64,000 bases of DNA, from NCBI GenBank assembly GCA_016098155.1, contig JAAAJB010000063.1:25686-89685 (forward strand), given 5' to 3'. Source of the stretch: Actinomortierella ambigua. Its lineage: Eukaryota > Mortierellomycota > Mortierellomycetes > Mortierellales > Mortierellaceae. The notes beneath the pieces were generated by a model, which was not told the origin of the DNA, searched no databases, and was given only the letters and a program-made list of their open reading frames with translations. The translations under genes and the position numbers were made by a program. Below, piece by piece: positions 21,650 through 33,000 of this stretch (the first letter of the stretch is position 1; each line of letters opens with the position of its first letter).

Positions 21650-24600
21650 CTACAGACACACGTCAAAGAGCCGCACTGAGTGATCCACTCCTGCACTCGC
21701 CAACTGCATCCTACGCGCCTCGCCCTTGACAGTCCGCCACGCCAGGCTGTTGATCGTGCCCGTGTGGGCCAAACCGCGTGGGACCTCACACACGGGAGTC
21801 CATGTCTCCGGCGCACCAGCCTCGCTGGAGAACACAAACATGCGGCCATCCTCCAGACCCGCTGCTAGGAGATGCAGACGGGATTGCTTTCCTTCATCCT
21901 CAGTTTCAACCATGGGTGCAAAGGCCACCGCCGTCACAGCCTCCGGCAGCTTCAACGTCGCCACAGCAGCCCAGCTCGGATCCTTCTTCACCCAGATCTT
22001 GACCGTCTTGTCACGCGAGGCCGTGGCAAACATCGAATCATCCGAGCTCCACGAGCAGTCCCACAGGATACGCGCGTGGGCCTTGTTGCTCGCCACCAAC
22101 TTGTAAGGGTTCGTCTCTTCTTGACCCTCGACTCGCTCGTACAAGCTCCACAGACGGTCACGCGAGATGCTGAGCAGATACTTGTCATTGTGCGAGAACA
22201 GAACCTTGGTGACCGTTAGCGTGTGCGACACCAGTGGCTGGCGCGTCTGCTTCCAGGACTTTGCATCGTAGATGCGCACCACTGCCTGGTCAGGAGTATG
22301 GGCTCGGCAGGCCGATGCGATCCACTTGCCATCATGACTTGCGTCCACGCACATCAGCTCATACCCGTGGCCAAACAGCTTCTCGACCTCGGGCCACAGA
22401 GTGTGCTGCAGCAGATGTTCCTCATACGGTGGTTGGTTCATTGCCTCGGTCAATGACGTGGGTGTGGCGCCAGTACTGACAAATGACTGGCGGTTCAAGT
22501 ACTCCTCCGTCTCCTGCGCCTCTACCAGCTGCGCAATGTCACCCTCAAAGACCGCCTTGTTCGATAAACCAAGAGCTGGCAAGTTGGCACCCACTGGCCT
22601 TGATTCCTAAAGCCCCGAAGAAGAAGACCAAATAATATATGTAAGAGTTGCGCTTTGGGCTACAAGAACAAATAGAAAATTCGATACCATCCATCAACGA
22701 AAAAGAGCGGCAGTATCATACCTCATCTGCAAGATGCTCTGGATTTCCAGTCAACGTGGACAAAGAGTGAACAAACGTCCGAGGTGCATCAAACACTCTC
22801 AGCACCTTTTCATCCGATCCACTGACAAAGGTCCATTTGTCTGAAAAGGCAACGCATTGGATATCATATCCATGGATCTGAGGACGAGCAATCTCATGCC
22901 ATGTCTGGATCGTCTCCTTCGTCTTGCTGTCCTGGTGCTTCCATGGAGCCAACAACCGTGCTGTTTGATCCAGACTCACAGACACCAGATACTCAGATGA
23001 AGGGTCCCAAGTCAGATCTTGCACGGATGAAAAGTGACCACTTGCTGGGACCTGGGGAACCCATCGATCTATTTTTTTCAAAATGAGTTGTTCGCGGGAA
23101 ATTTAGATCTGATACGAAGCATAGATGATAGCTAGAACACAGATGAACTGATCATAACGCAACAATACCTGCAATCTCATTGCCCTCATTGCGCCAAATG
23201 TGGAATGCTCCATTGTATCCATAGGCCATGATCCAATCGCCATCGGGACCAAAGAGTCCTCCATAGAATCCTGTAACGCCGCCTCCGACCTCTCCGACTC
23301 GTGTGCTGTTGACCCAGACACCAGTCTCCTCGTCGGGCCTCCAGATCATCATACTCTTGTCTGTGGAAGCCGAAAGGAGGGCCATAGGCTGGTGATATTG
23401 ACCATCCAACAATTTGGCTGGTTGCCACTGGATCGTGTAGACCCAGTCGTCGTGTCCCAAGAGCAGCGCCTCAAACATGGCCGAGAATTTTTGGTTGCTT
23501 GTTGGATCCTCCAAAATGTGCGCCTTTGTACTGAGTTGGGTTCCGTTCTTCATCCTATTTTACAGAGAGAGAGAGAAAGAGAGAGAGAGCATTAACTCGT
23601 AACTGTCAGAGCCATTGTGACTCATGAAAAGTACTGTACTGCGGCACTCTGCAACGACATTTTTCGTGATCCCACCATACATGTCTTCAAAGTTTTGCAG
23701 CATCTCTTGAGTGAGAGCGCCCTCGCTTGGATCCTTTGAAACATTCGCTTCCGATGAGGTGGTGTCAACGGGAGAAAATCTCCACAAACGAATGTACTTG
23801 TCCTGAGAACCAGAAGCAAGGAGCAGGTCTCCATCCTGGAGGGTATGATGGTGGGAAGAACCCGCCTTCTCAGGGTTGATGTTGACGCCCTCAACCTTGG
23901 TGAATGATGCAAAGTCGAGTGATCTCACCCAGTTTTCATGTCCTTGAAGCGACAACGACTTGACAAACTGAAAGGTATCGGGATTCAAAGAAGAGTAACA
24001 TGTTAGGAGATAGCTTTTTTTTTCAGCCACTTATTCGCCAGGTTTGTTGCGACATCGGTGACTCGGTGACTCCAGTTACCTGACCATCCTTGCGGACGTA
24101 AATATTGATCCTGTTGTCTGTCGATCCAACGGCCATGATGGGGCTTGTGGTGTTGGGCAAGTAGGAGATGGCAATCGACTGCGGATACTTGTTGCCGACC
24201 TGGATAGTTTGTATACAGGTCACCTCATCTAAAGGACAAGTTGATCATTCGTGTATGAAGACATATACCGTTAGTTCCGTTGATCAAGCGCATGGAAGGG
24301 CGGGATGAGAATGAAAACTAGACCATAATCACATCTCACCTTTGTCGGCATCCAGCTCCTTTCGTTCCCAAATTTTGATTGAGCCGTCGGCCGAGCCTGT
24401 AGCGATAAGATCGGTGTCGGTCGTGATCGAGCGAGCCTTGAGAACACCGAGAGTAATGACAGACCCAGTATGACCCTCAATCACTGCCGAGCAGACATAG
24501 TCGCCAGACTGGTTCTTCTTCCACACACGGGCCGTCTTGTCTGAAGATCCTGAGAGAATAGCCACATTGGTCTGTCCAAGTTCCTGACCTCTTTGAAGAA

Positions 24601-24887
24601 AGCTCACGCAATTGACTCTGTTGCTGTGTCCGCGGAGAGTTGCCCTGACGCCTCTCTTAGCCGAATCCTATATCACAATAAGAACAACAAATATCATCAC
24701 CATTAGTCAATGCGCAACCACATGCTATGACAAGAAAACCTTTTTTTTTTTTTGAGTGGAGTACCATGGGATAATACAGGGCCACAGCATGGTGAGCGCC
24801 GAATGCAACAAGTCCATCGGCACCCCATGCAGCGGCCTGAGTGAGACGATTACAGCCCACGCTAATGTGTTCCAGACGAATTTGCAT
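21650..24887 (-). CDS. ELP2: Elongator complex subunit 2 (WD40 double propeller)
   Basis: ELP2 is the WD40 scaffold of Elongator, which makes the cm5/mcm5 modification of wobble uridine in tRNA. Exons (gene order): 24765-24887, 24340-24667, 24080-24228, 23597-23967, 23169-23554, 22722-23068, 21650-22606; 886 aa, all junctions in phase. The N-terminus (ISVGCNRLTQAAAWGADGLV) and the first repeats (LRGHSNRVNCVSF, DKTARVWKK, DGSIKIWERKELD) follow the family order. Diagnostic phrases include GHENWVRSLDF, LLLASGSQDKYIRLWRF, LGHDDWVYTIQW, STDKSMMIWRPDEETGVW, TGFYGGLFGPDG, RPQIHGYDIQC, WPEVEKLFGHGYELMC and RDKTVKIW. Yeast Elp2 is 788 aa and human 826, so this is full length. Start is the first in-frame ATG, in a 41-codon exon. 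It is divergent from MOB2 across 785 bp. Confidence 0.95.
23565..23589. repeat. (GA)n microsatellite in an ELP2 intron
   Basis: GA dinucleotide run within the 42-bp intron between ELP2 exons 4 and 5. On the sense strand it forms the polypyrimidine tract of that very short intron. Confidence 0.75.
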
Positions 24888-25672
24888 GACGGTGTGGGAA
24901 ACGTCAAAGTGGAAAAGAGATCAGCTGCGTTCAAGAAGGGGTGGTGCCCGAAGACCGAGGGAGGGGTTTTTTTGTTCACAGCGTTTCGTCCAGCTCAGCC
25001 ACATGCGGCCATTTTTTTTTTCTTTCACAAATTTCCAAAGGCAGCCCGAAATGTCCGTGACACGACTCTTGAGCTTTCTCCAACACACGCGTCAGTCGCG
25101 GAGGAAAGCAGCGGCCCTCTGGCCATGCTCCAGACGTGTCGTATACAACACTGCGTCGCTACATGTCTGTCTCCTCTTACCTCGATATGTTACCAGTCCT
25201 TGAGGTCAATTGTCGCTCTTACTTTGGCACCTAGTTCAACAGGGAAGCAAACGGCCTTCATACAAGAGGCCTTTGTCTTTCCTCGCTGGATGCCCTACCT
25301 TCTCGTCTGTTGGCTGCACTCCTGCGCCGACGATAAGGAGAAGGAAGACGATGAGAAGGGAGGAGGGGCGTCATCAGAAGACAGCGTGCGATGTATGTAC
25401 GAAGGACTTGAAGCAGCAGTTTCCCCCCGTAGTTCCAGAAGTGGGGTGGGTGCGGAGAACAAAGTTTGGTTGTGGGGCGGGGGGGAAATGCACCTTTTTT
25501 TTCCATCATTCTTCATTTCTGCATTCACTCACTTGTCCCTTTCCTCTTCACTTCCATTACCATTCTCCGTCAGCCTCAACTCTTTCTCTTTCTTTCCCAT
25601 CACTCCTCACTCGCTCACACATCCGCTATCCCTTGTCTCCCATCGACCCATTCCTCTATTCCACACGCAACC
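24888..25672. promoter_or_regulatory. Shared divergent promoter region of ELP2 (-) and MOB2 (+)
   Basis: 785 bp between two divergent starts. The MOB2-proximal 170 bp (25500-25670) is C/T-rich in the MOB2 sense direction. The ORFs inside (for example 24756-25676, plus) have no recognisable domain and span the ELP2 first exon, so I do not call them. No TATA box seen. Confidence 0.5.
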
Positions 25673-27076
25673 ATGAGCGGATTCTTTAGCATCAGGCAAG
25701 CTGAACACAAACCGGGTAGAGGGGGTGCTCGACTACCCAGAGCCCTTGTTCTCCTCTTGCACGAATACCCGAATCCATCGATACAGCTGTACTGACACGC
25801 GTCATTCTCTTTGCCCTTTTTGTTCACATCGAGCAGCAGCAAGTTTGGCAGCAAGACAAAACCAAAGCGGTCGTCGTCGGCCGTGCGGCCACTGTTCCTC
25901 TGCCAACCATACTGCAACAACTCGATTGTCAAGGGCAACTTTAAGACAATTGTGCAGCCCCCAAAGTACGTCGATGCCAACGAATGGCTGGCGATCAATG
26001 GTAAGTGAGAACGAACGACACGACACTCTCGTTTGGTAGTGCTATTGTGCTGTTCTTTGGTACCCCCACCCCCCGCTCTTCTTTCAAAGTTCACGACGGG
26101 GAAAAAATGAACTGGGACAAAATGAAAGATAAAAAAGAGATTACAGGGAAGAGGGGAGGTAGGACGGGAAGGACGGGAAGGTGCAACCACAACAGCAACC
26201 ATCAACACTTTCGCCCTTCCAACACACCTTTTTTTGTTTTGGATCGAAAGCATCTCTTGCGTCTTCCTCCGTAGAGGAAACAGAGGGATAGGAAGGAAAT
26301 GCTGATTCCCGGTGGAACAACCAAAAGCCTCGCATGCAAAGCGTGCTTTTGGAGGTTGGAGTTGGGGACTGGCGTGAGGGGAAAAGGGGGTCAAGGGACA
26401 ACCCAAAAAAAAAAAAAGCTCTTCGCTTTTGCAAAACCTCCTTGAACGTTTTGAACATCATAACGGACAAACTCATACAGATCTGCTTTCCCTCTTTTTT
26501 ATATTCCCACATAGTCTTTGACTTTTACAACTACATCAACATGTTCTACGGCTCGATATCCGACTTTTGCACAGCACGCGACTGTCAGAGCATGACAGCT
26601 GGATCAGGGTAAGTACTCAAGCTCTATTGCAAGAAAAAACCTATCGTCACCAACTCTCGTCTCACCTTTTTTTTTCACTCTTCCTTTCCAACAATCGTAG
26701 ATGCGAATATCTGTGGGTGGACCAGCAAAAGAAGAGCATCAAGGTACCGGCGCCACAATACATTGATTTTGTGATGAGCTGGATCCAATCGTCGATCAAT
26801 GACGAGAACGTCTTTCCGACGAAAGAAGGGCGCGACTTTCCACCCAACTTTCAGCACACGGTGCGCGCGATGTTCAAGCAGCTGATCCGCGTATTTGCAC
26901 ACGTCTACCACCACCACTACGACAAGATGTTGTGCCTATGCCAAGAAGGCCATCTCAACTCACTCTTTGCCCACTTTATCAGCTTTGGTCGCGAGTTTGA
27001 GCTGCTGGACAAGAAGGATATTCAACCGCTGCAGGAGCTTGTCGACGTGATGGAGAGCAATGGTATTCTGTGCTGA
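25673..27076 (+). CDS. MOB2: MOB2-type kinase activator (NDR/LATS kinase co-activator)
   Basis: MOB2 binds and activates the NDR kinase (Cbk1 in yeast, Orb6 in fission yeast) in the RAM/MOR polarity pathway. Exons: 25673-25695, ~25834-26000, 26515-26608, 26701-27076; 219 aa. The first exon encodes only MSGFFSI plus part of a codon and joins in phase through a GC-AG intron (AG|GCAAGC); three nearby AGs (25833, 25836, 25839) are all in-phase acceptors. After a Ser/Lys-rich start the protein has PLFLCQPYCNNSIVKGNFKT, DANEWLAIN, FYNYINMFYGSISDFC, YLWVD, APQYIDFVMSWIQ, and FRIFAHIYHHH-type sequence (RVFAHVYHHHYDK). The PLFLCQP and KGNFKTIVQPPKYVD phrases place it with MOB2, not MOB1. The zinc-site region (TARDCQSMTAGS...HVYHHH) is present. 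Ends 262 bp from the convergent TBCA gene. Confidence 0.93.
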
Positions 27077-27338
27077 AGAGGGAAGAGATCCCACGAATTT
27101 GGACCTTCAGCGGAACTTTTTTTTTTCCTCGCACTGCTTCCATCCCCCCTTCCACCTCACCAACTCTCGTCTACTCGCACTTTTTTATCTGAATGCTAAT
27201 ACTTCTTCGAGCAATACAATGAGCTTCTGGAAATTCACTGGGCGTGGGGCTATTATCTTGCCAAGTTGCTGAAAAAACGAATGAAGGCGTTCCTAGCTAG
27301 GAGGCTACTTTTTTATTTGCTTTGGTATCATGCCGTGT

Positions 27339-28039
27339 TTATTCGTGGGCTTCCAGCATCTGGACAGCATCCTCGTACTCCTTGCTGCTCCTCAAGTCAG
27401 GAGGGCAAGTGTTCTATAAAGCAGATATGAAAGATGATGGCATCAGCAAAGTGTATGATTCTACCACTCAAAAGAAAAATTAAACAATAAAATAAGGCTC
27501 TTCTGTGGGAGAGGGAAACTTACCACAATCTTGGCCAAGTCCTCGCGAGCAGCAAGCGTCCTTCGCTCGAGATCAGGAAACATGTCTAGGGTCTCGTCCA
27601 ACACCTCACGCTACAGACACGTCAACAGAAAGAGATAATAAAAATAAGAGGATTGAAAACGGGACAAATGCATGGCAGTAGGGCACTTTTGAGCGAGGCT
27701 CAACGCTATTCCTCTCACGACACGGTTGTTCAAAGAACAAACACTCTGGATGAATGTACCTGCTTCTTGATGTCATAGTTATCAGGGTCCGCGACAATCA
27801 TGGCTTCGATCTTGGCTTCTTGGGCAACCTTCTCCTTCTCATAGAAGATCTTCTCCTTGGCCAGTCTGTTTATGTGGGTTGAGGAACAAAAAAGCAGATA
27901 TGATGCAACACGTAGAAACAAAGCGATTAGGTCTTGTCTTCCCAGTCTGGGTAGGCATCTCAATGGGTAAAGAATGACAATGCAACTGAATGGACCTTTT
28001 GAGAACGTTTGTCTTAATGGTGAGATCGCGGGTAGACAT
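27339..28039 (-). CDS. RBL2: Tubulin-binding cofactor A (beta-tubulin chaperone)
   Basis: Cofactor A (TBCA; Rbl2 in budding yeast, Alp31 in fission yeast) holds beta-tubulin released from CCT before heterodimer assembly. Exons (gene order): 27996-28039, 27760-27865, 27524-27610, 27339-27413; 103 aa, all in phase. Sequence: MSTRDLTIKTNVLKRLAKEK, a charged helix ending in DPDNYDIKKQ, REVLDETLDMFPDLERR, and a final helix with CPPDLRSSKEYEDAVQMLEA. This is the full three-helix bundle, and the length equals the family norm (~105-110 aa). The DIKKQ...VL.ET..M.PD.RRR pattern is the family signature. It sits within 8 kb of the XMAP215 microtubule polymerase gene, but I see no reason to think the two are co-regulated. 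Confidence 0.93.
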
Positions 28040-28417
28040 GATGGAAAATGAGTTGGTTTCTGGAGGAAGAGGTGTCTGTGAATGAGTTTGGGCGTGCTGG
28101 TAATTTGAGGACTGCGAGAAGGGAGAGGAGGATATTTGTGTGCACGACGCGGTACGTTGCAAACTGCTCCGCCCCCTTCTCCCCTCTACACTGCCCCCTT
28201 TTCCCCTTTTCGTCTCTTTTCTCATGGTTCACTATGAGAGCGAACCATGGTCGTTTTATTCAACAACATCATCTTACGATATTACTTATTTACATATTTA
28301 CATAAGGGATTGACAAAATATGAAGAGCTCTTTCGCTTTTTTTGTAGTTGTACTCCCCCCGGAAATCGTCTGTCACACACGAACAACGAAGGGAGATGGA
28401 GCGACGCGCCATGGCTT
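28040..28417. other. Gap between TBCA and the membrane-protein gene
   Basis: 378 bp separating two minus-strand genes: TBCA promoter on the left, 3' UTR of the membrane protein on the right. The short ORFs here overlap TBCA exon 1 and have no recognisable feature. Confidence 0.5.
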
Positions 28418-29543
28418 TTAATATCCGCTGGCGGTATTCGCATTGTAGCTTGTGTTTGGGTGTGTCACAACAACGGGATCCCCAGCACTTCCAGTATGCG
28501 CAACGTGTCCAACATTTCCAGCGCTGTCCACAGCCAGATGGCCGGTACTGCCACCAGCGCTGCCTACACCCGCAGGCGTGCTGGTGTAGACCTGGTTCGA
28601 AGGCGTACCGCTGTAGACCTGGTTCGAAGGCACCGCCTTGACGACGACCGGCTCAATCTTCTCGGTGACAACCGTGCGGGTCGGTCCACGCGGGTCCGCC
28701 AACAGATGTTGGTTGTAGATCGGGTCTTCACGCTTGCGGCGCCAGCAGAGCGCCAGCAAGAACGCCAGCGCTGACAATGCCAACAGGCCGAGGACCGCTC
28801 CGGCAATCGAGCCTCCAGAGTAACCGGGATAGGAGACCGCGGCCTTGCGTGTCGGGGTGGGCCCGACGATCGGCTGGGACGTGACTGTGGAGGTCGCAGC
28901 GGGGAAAGTTTGCGTACCCGAGCCAGCACGGTACCGGTTGGGGTCGCCGTAGGGGTTGGACAGGCTGGTCGTTTTGGTGAGGCGACAGCGCTTAATCACA
29001 GCCTCAACGTTGTTGGCATTCTAAAAACAAGGAAATAGATTTGTAAGAGGAGTGAGGTTTGGGTGGCAGATAGCTTCGCATCCTCTTTCAATCTTTTCTA
29101 AGCACTCTTCTTTCTTTTCTTTGACAAGGGCAGTCTTTGGGCTTACCCTGAAGAAATCGGTGCGACTACCACGGCACTGACAGATGGCATAATCGTCGAT
29201 GTAGGGTTGACTACACTGCTTGTCGTTGCACTGCGGGACGTTGACATTGGGGTCGCTGCAGACCACTGTGATCATCCATCCATCAATCGATACAAACCGT
29301 CATCAAGGAAGTGGACAGAGAGTGTACAGCGTGTCAGTGTGTGTGTGTGTGTGTGCATGTGTGTGTTTTGAGCAAAAAGACAATACAGTGCATCAGCTAG
29401 TAGTCAGGGAGAAGGCTCTTACAAGGGAGGACGTTGAGCTTCAGGCAAGAATTGGTGATTTTCACAGCATCGGGGCATGTAAAGCCGTGGGCCGCGGAGA
29501 TGGCCACGGCCAAGATAACAGCCACTAAAACAGTGGATTTCAT
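28418..29543 (-). CDS. Secreted-type single-pass membrane protein with eight-cysteine ectodomain, function unknown
   Basis: Exons (gene order): 29423-29543, 29147-29265, 28418-29020; 280 aa, in phase. A clear signal peptide (MKSTVLVAVILAVAISAAHG) leads into an ectodomain with eight cysteines spaced C-x9-C-x9-C-x9-C-x4-C-x10-C-x-C-x20-C. A Thr/Ser/Pro-rich juxtamembrane stretch follows (QTFPAATSTVTS), then one hydrophobic segment (SIAGAVLGLLALSALAFLLA) with a CWRRKRE stop-transfer, and a ~95-aa cytosolic tail rich in Gly/Ser/Val with a repeated SNQVY(S/T) motif. Topology is type I. The eight cysteines and the C-x-C recall fungal CFEM proteins, but the spacing does not match the CFEM consensus, so I do not assign it. 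I do not recognise the gene. A surface receptor, sensor or wall-anchored role is a guess from topology only. Confidence 0.75.
28586..28631. repeat. Tandem 19-bp direct repeat encoding SNQVY motif
   Basis: The 19-mer GTAGACCTGGTTCGAAGGC occurs at 28586-28604 and again at 28613-28631 (plus strand), 27 bp apart start to start. On the coding strand it gives two copies of PSNQVY(S/T) in the cytosolic tail of the membrane protein. Confidence 0.85.
29336..29366. repeat. (GT)n microsatellite in the first intron of the membrane-protein gene
   Basis: A GT dinucleotide run with one CA interruption inside the 157-bp intron separating the signal-peptide exon from the cysteine-rich exon. Confidence 0.85.
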
Positions 29544-30923
29544 CGTTGGGTAGCGTGGAAAAGTGAGGATACGATACGATATAAAATGAAGAAGGTGTAA
29601 AAAGAGGGCAAGAAGGGAGATTTGCAACAAAACGAAAAGAAGCCAAAAAGAAAAAAAAGAGTGAAAAGTCATGAAGACGCGACGTGCAAAGAAACAATTT
29701 TTTTTCTTTGACACCGGGTGTGTTCGACCTGTTTCTGCAAGTCTTTTGAACCCACTTCCAAGCAAGACATTTCCCCTCCTCCTCCTCGCTCTCTCGCAAG
29801 TCACCGAGTACCAAAGTACACAGCAACAGAAAACAATGCGAAGCACCTCGTTCCTTTGTGTAAGCGCATGAAATTCGCGAGACTGACACACCTCTCTTTC
29901 ATGTTCCAGTTTCCGCGTCGGCAGCTGTGTTGACACAAAGGAAGAGCAGGCGATCGCCATAAACTGAGAGGCTTAGTAGGTTTCTATCCCCCCCCCCGCC
30001 CCACTCTTGAGCAGGCAAAATAGATCTGGGTTAGCGTTTGGCAACCGCGCACATTTCGTCTTCACTTTTGAGAACCCCCCCCCCCTCTCCTTTTCTGAGC
30101 ATATCCTCCAGGGGAGGTCGGCCCTACCCAAGCGGAGTTGGCAAAGGCAATCGAAGAAAGAGCTATGCTGCCTACGCCTTTCTAATGGCACTGTGTAGAA
30201 AGTCAAGGAGGTTGATGCGTGATCACCCTCGAGCGTATTCTGATAAACGCAAGTCTGAACGTCTGCGAGTACCAAGGATGCCGTCCACCCTCAGTATTCA
30301 GCATACGGCAGCATACATATTGTTCCAATAAAAAAAAATGGGGACATTACAAGTTATGGTCACGGCTCTCTGTTTTTATTCTTGGCAACCAAGTCCTCAG
30401 CAAAGTAGATGTGCATTTCTTTTTTTTTTTCTTTTTTCTTTCGCCAGCCCGTGCAATGGTCGAAGAAGAAGAAACAAAAAAAAAGACACATCCTTGCGAG
30501 ATTTGGTGAGAACCGAGGGAACAAACGAAACACCCCTTCCTCCTTCTAAGAAAATATATATACAAAAAATACAGAGAGTCTTTTTGCCAACTTAAAAGAA
30601 GAGAATGTTCCATCCCGTAGGTCCTCACGACTCCGTTCAAAAGGGAACAAGTGGAAAGTGAAGTGGATAAGAAAAAAAGAGAATCGTCGCATCCTTGATG
30701 TTGTTTTGTGGTTGTTTTTGGGGGGTTGTTTTTGGTTGTTTTCTGCTGTTTTTGGCGTTTTTCAGATTTTTTGTTGGTTGGACGAGTTGACAGGGTGGAT
30801 GGGGCGGCGAGAGGTGTTGATGAGGAGATGTAGAGTGGTGATAGATAGGTGATGGTTGGAAGCGCAGGTGATATTTCTTTCTTTTTTCATACTCCAGCGT
30901 ATTGATGAGAGTTTACCCCACCC
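29544..30923. promoter_or_regulatory. Upstream region of the membrane-protein gene and 3' flank of arginase
   Basis: 1.38 kb with poly-C, poly-A and poly-T tracts. On the minus strand the 150 bp before the signal-peptide ATG at 29543 are pyrimidine-rich. The right part (30600-30920) is the arginase 3' flank and is T-rich on the plus strand. ORFs present are short and repeat-driven; nothing called. Confidence 0.5.
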
Positions 30924-32265
30924 TTACAGGAGGGTCTCACCCATGGCGCAGCGGACGAGCGAGCAGCCAACGTTGACGGTCTGGTAGACGGCCTGGTCAT
31001 CCTCCAGCGAGGGGTTGACCTCCATCAAGTCCATGGCGACCAAAGTGCCGGTCTGGTGCAGGGCCTCGCAGATGTAGTGGCCCTCACGGAAGGTCAAGCC
31101 GCCGCGGACAGGCGTACCGGTCGAAGGGGCAACGGTAGGATCCAGAGCATCAACATCGAAGGACAGGTGGACAGGGCGCGAGAGGCCAGGCGAGACGTGC
31201 TCAACGGCCATCTCGACGACCTTGCCGATGCCGTATTTGTCAACCTCATGCATGGAGAAGGCCTTGATGCCGTTCTCCCTCAGGATCTTCTTCTCGCCCG
31301 CATCAACGTCGCGCAGACCAATGTAGACAATGCGATCGGGGGTGAGGCAGGGCTTGACCCAGGAGAACTCCTTGATCTGGCCAGCAATGCCGAGCAGGAA
31401 AGAAATGGGGCAGCCGTGGATGTTGCCACTCTCTGTGCTCTCCGGGGTGTTGATGTCCTAGATGGATTCACAAGTCGTGAAAAGAAATTAAAGTCAGTTT
31501 CATCTGATAATGCACGTCGCACCAGAAAGGGCAGCTGGTGTCTGGAACTCTAAAAAAAGCTCGAGTGAATGGGCGGCAAGAAAATAAAAAAAGCCACCAT
31601 TCGCAGCACAAGCTTGTTTTGCCCCTCCCTACCCCACGTCAATCCAAATAAACAAAAAAAAATCTTCCAAAATAAACCAGCATGAAGATACTCAGGTGAC
31701 TTACAGCATGAGCATCGACCCAGATCAGGCCTGCGTTGGGGTGGACAGCCATGGTGCCCGAGACAGTGCCGAGGGCGATCGAGTGGTCACCGCCGAGAGT
31801 AAGAGCAAGCGAACCCTTCTCGACGTAACCCTTGACAGACTGCGCAACAGACTCGGTGACGGCAGAGACAAAGCGGGCGTTCTTGAGCTTGCCAACGGGG
31901 GGATCCTGGGCGGGGCGCATGGCATTGTAGTCGCGATGGCCGTCAAACTCCACGTTCCAGCCGAGCTCCTTCATTTGATCCAGCAGACCAAACTCAATGA
32001 TCTTCATAGGGCCGAGATCAACTCCTTCTCTGGGCTAAGAAAAATGGGGTGAGGGGGGGTGATGGGAATGATTGAAGGACAAAAAAGGGATGACGAATGC
32101 TTAGCGCACTGTTGTTTTTCGCTTCGTTTGCAGTAAGAGCCTCTCAGGTCGTTGATCACAAAGGTGAGTGGTGAGGGAACTAATACATACCTGGCCGCCC
32201 GAGAATGGCACGCCGACAACGCCGACGGTGTTCTGCTTCAGGAACTTTTGGTGGACGGAGGTCAT
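30924..32265 (-). CDS. CAR1: Arginase
   Basis: Hydrolyses L-arginine to ornithine and urea, the entry step of arginine catabolism, with a binuclear Mn centre; the fungal enzyme is cytosolic. Exons (gene order): 32191-32265, 31705-32034, 30924-31457; 312 aa, the usual length. Metal-binding motifs are intact: LTLGGDHSIALGT, WVDAHADINTPES (split by the second intron after DAHA) and LSFDVDALDPTVAPSTGTPV. The N-terminal GVVGVPFSGGQPREGVDLGP and C-terminal SLVRCAMGETLL are also family-typical. No mitochondrial targeting extension: the protein starts MTSVHQKFLKQN. The 130 bp before the ATG are C/T-rich in sense. I see no urease or ornithine aminotransferase nearby. Confidence 0.97.
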
Positions 32266-33000
32266 TTTGGATGGGGATGTGCAAAGGGGAGGGAATGGAG
32301 TAGTAATGAGATGAGAAAAGAGAGAAAAGAAGGCGAATTCACGATTTCACTCGAGCTTTTATCCTTGAGTGTGAGAGAGTTCCTTTTACGGCGATAGTTC
32401 ACACGGGTGAGAGGAGGCGTGCTGCTGTTTGTACCCACTCCCCACTATTTTTTTTTTGCTCAGCAAAAAGAGTACAAAATTACAAAGTCAGACAGATTCA
32501 TTGACAACAATCACTCTATGTTTTTATTATTGTATTGAATTGTATTGACAGGACCACACGCACACACACGGGAAGGTTGCCCACAAATCGTCCAACCAAC
32601 TGGGGCAGGTACTGGAGGAAAAAAAAAAACCATGTTGAAACGAACGACCAAACTCAAAAAAAATAAAAGACGTCGCCTACCCCGCTAAAATGAAGATATG
32701 ACGACAGTGCAGTGTCCCAGGCAGCCATTCCCCGAGACCTGGGGCCTCGCCCTCTCATCACTCCTCTTCCTCTCGGCGGGTCATTTTTGTCACAGTAGTT
32801 GCTAGTATCCATCTTTGTTTACATTGATCAAAGGTATGGAAAAGGGAATAGAGAAGACGGTGATGGTCGGACCAGCTGTGTTGGAGAGAGAGAGAGAGAA
32901 AAAAAGAGACGTGGAGAGGGGGCTTGCTCCCTCCTCACCCTCATGCTCTTCATCCCACCCCCCTGGCGTGGGAGTAAAGTTTCTCCCTCTGCTAAGGCTC
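32266..33000. promoter_or_regulatory. Arginase upstream region and RhoGEF 3' flank
   Basis: 735 bp. The arginase-proximal part is purine-rich on the plus strand (C/T-rich in arginase sense). A (CA)-rich patch lies at about 32559-32570 and poly-A/T tracts near 32450 and 32620. No ORF with recognisable content. Regulatory elements for arginine induction cannot be recognised by eye. Confidence 0.45.

Noticed and set aside
24756..25676. 306-codon plus-strand ORF upstream of MOB2
   Set aside because: It runs antisense through ELP2 exon 1 and into the MOB2 start codon region; composition is promoter-like and no domain is visible.
28418..29543. CFEM-domain assignment for the eight-cysteine membrane protein
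   Set aside because: Cysteine count fits but the spacing before the C-x-C does not follow the CFEM consensus, so it was left unassigned.
30924..32265. Arginase as part of a catabolic gene cluster
   Set aside because: Neighbours are a membrane orphan and a RhoGEF; no urease, ornithine aminotransferase or permease nearby.
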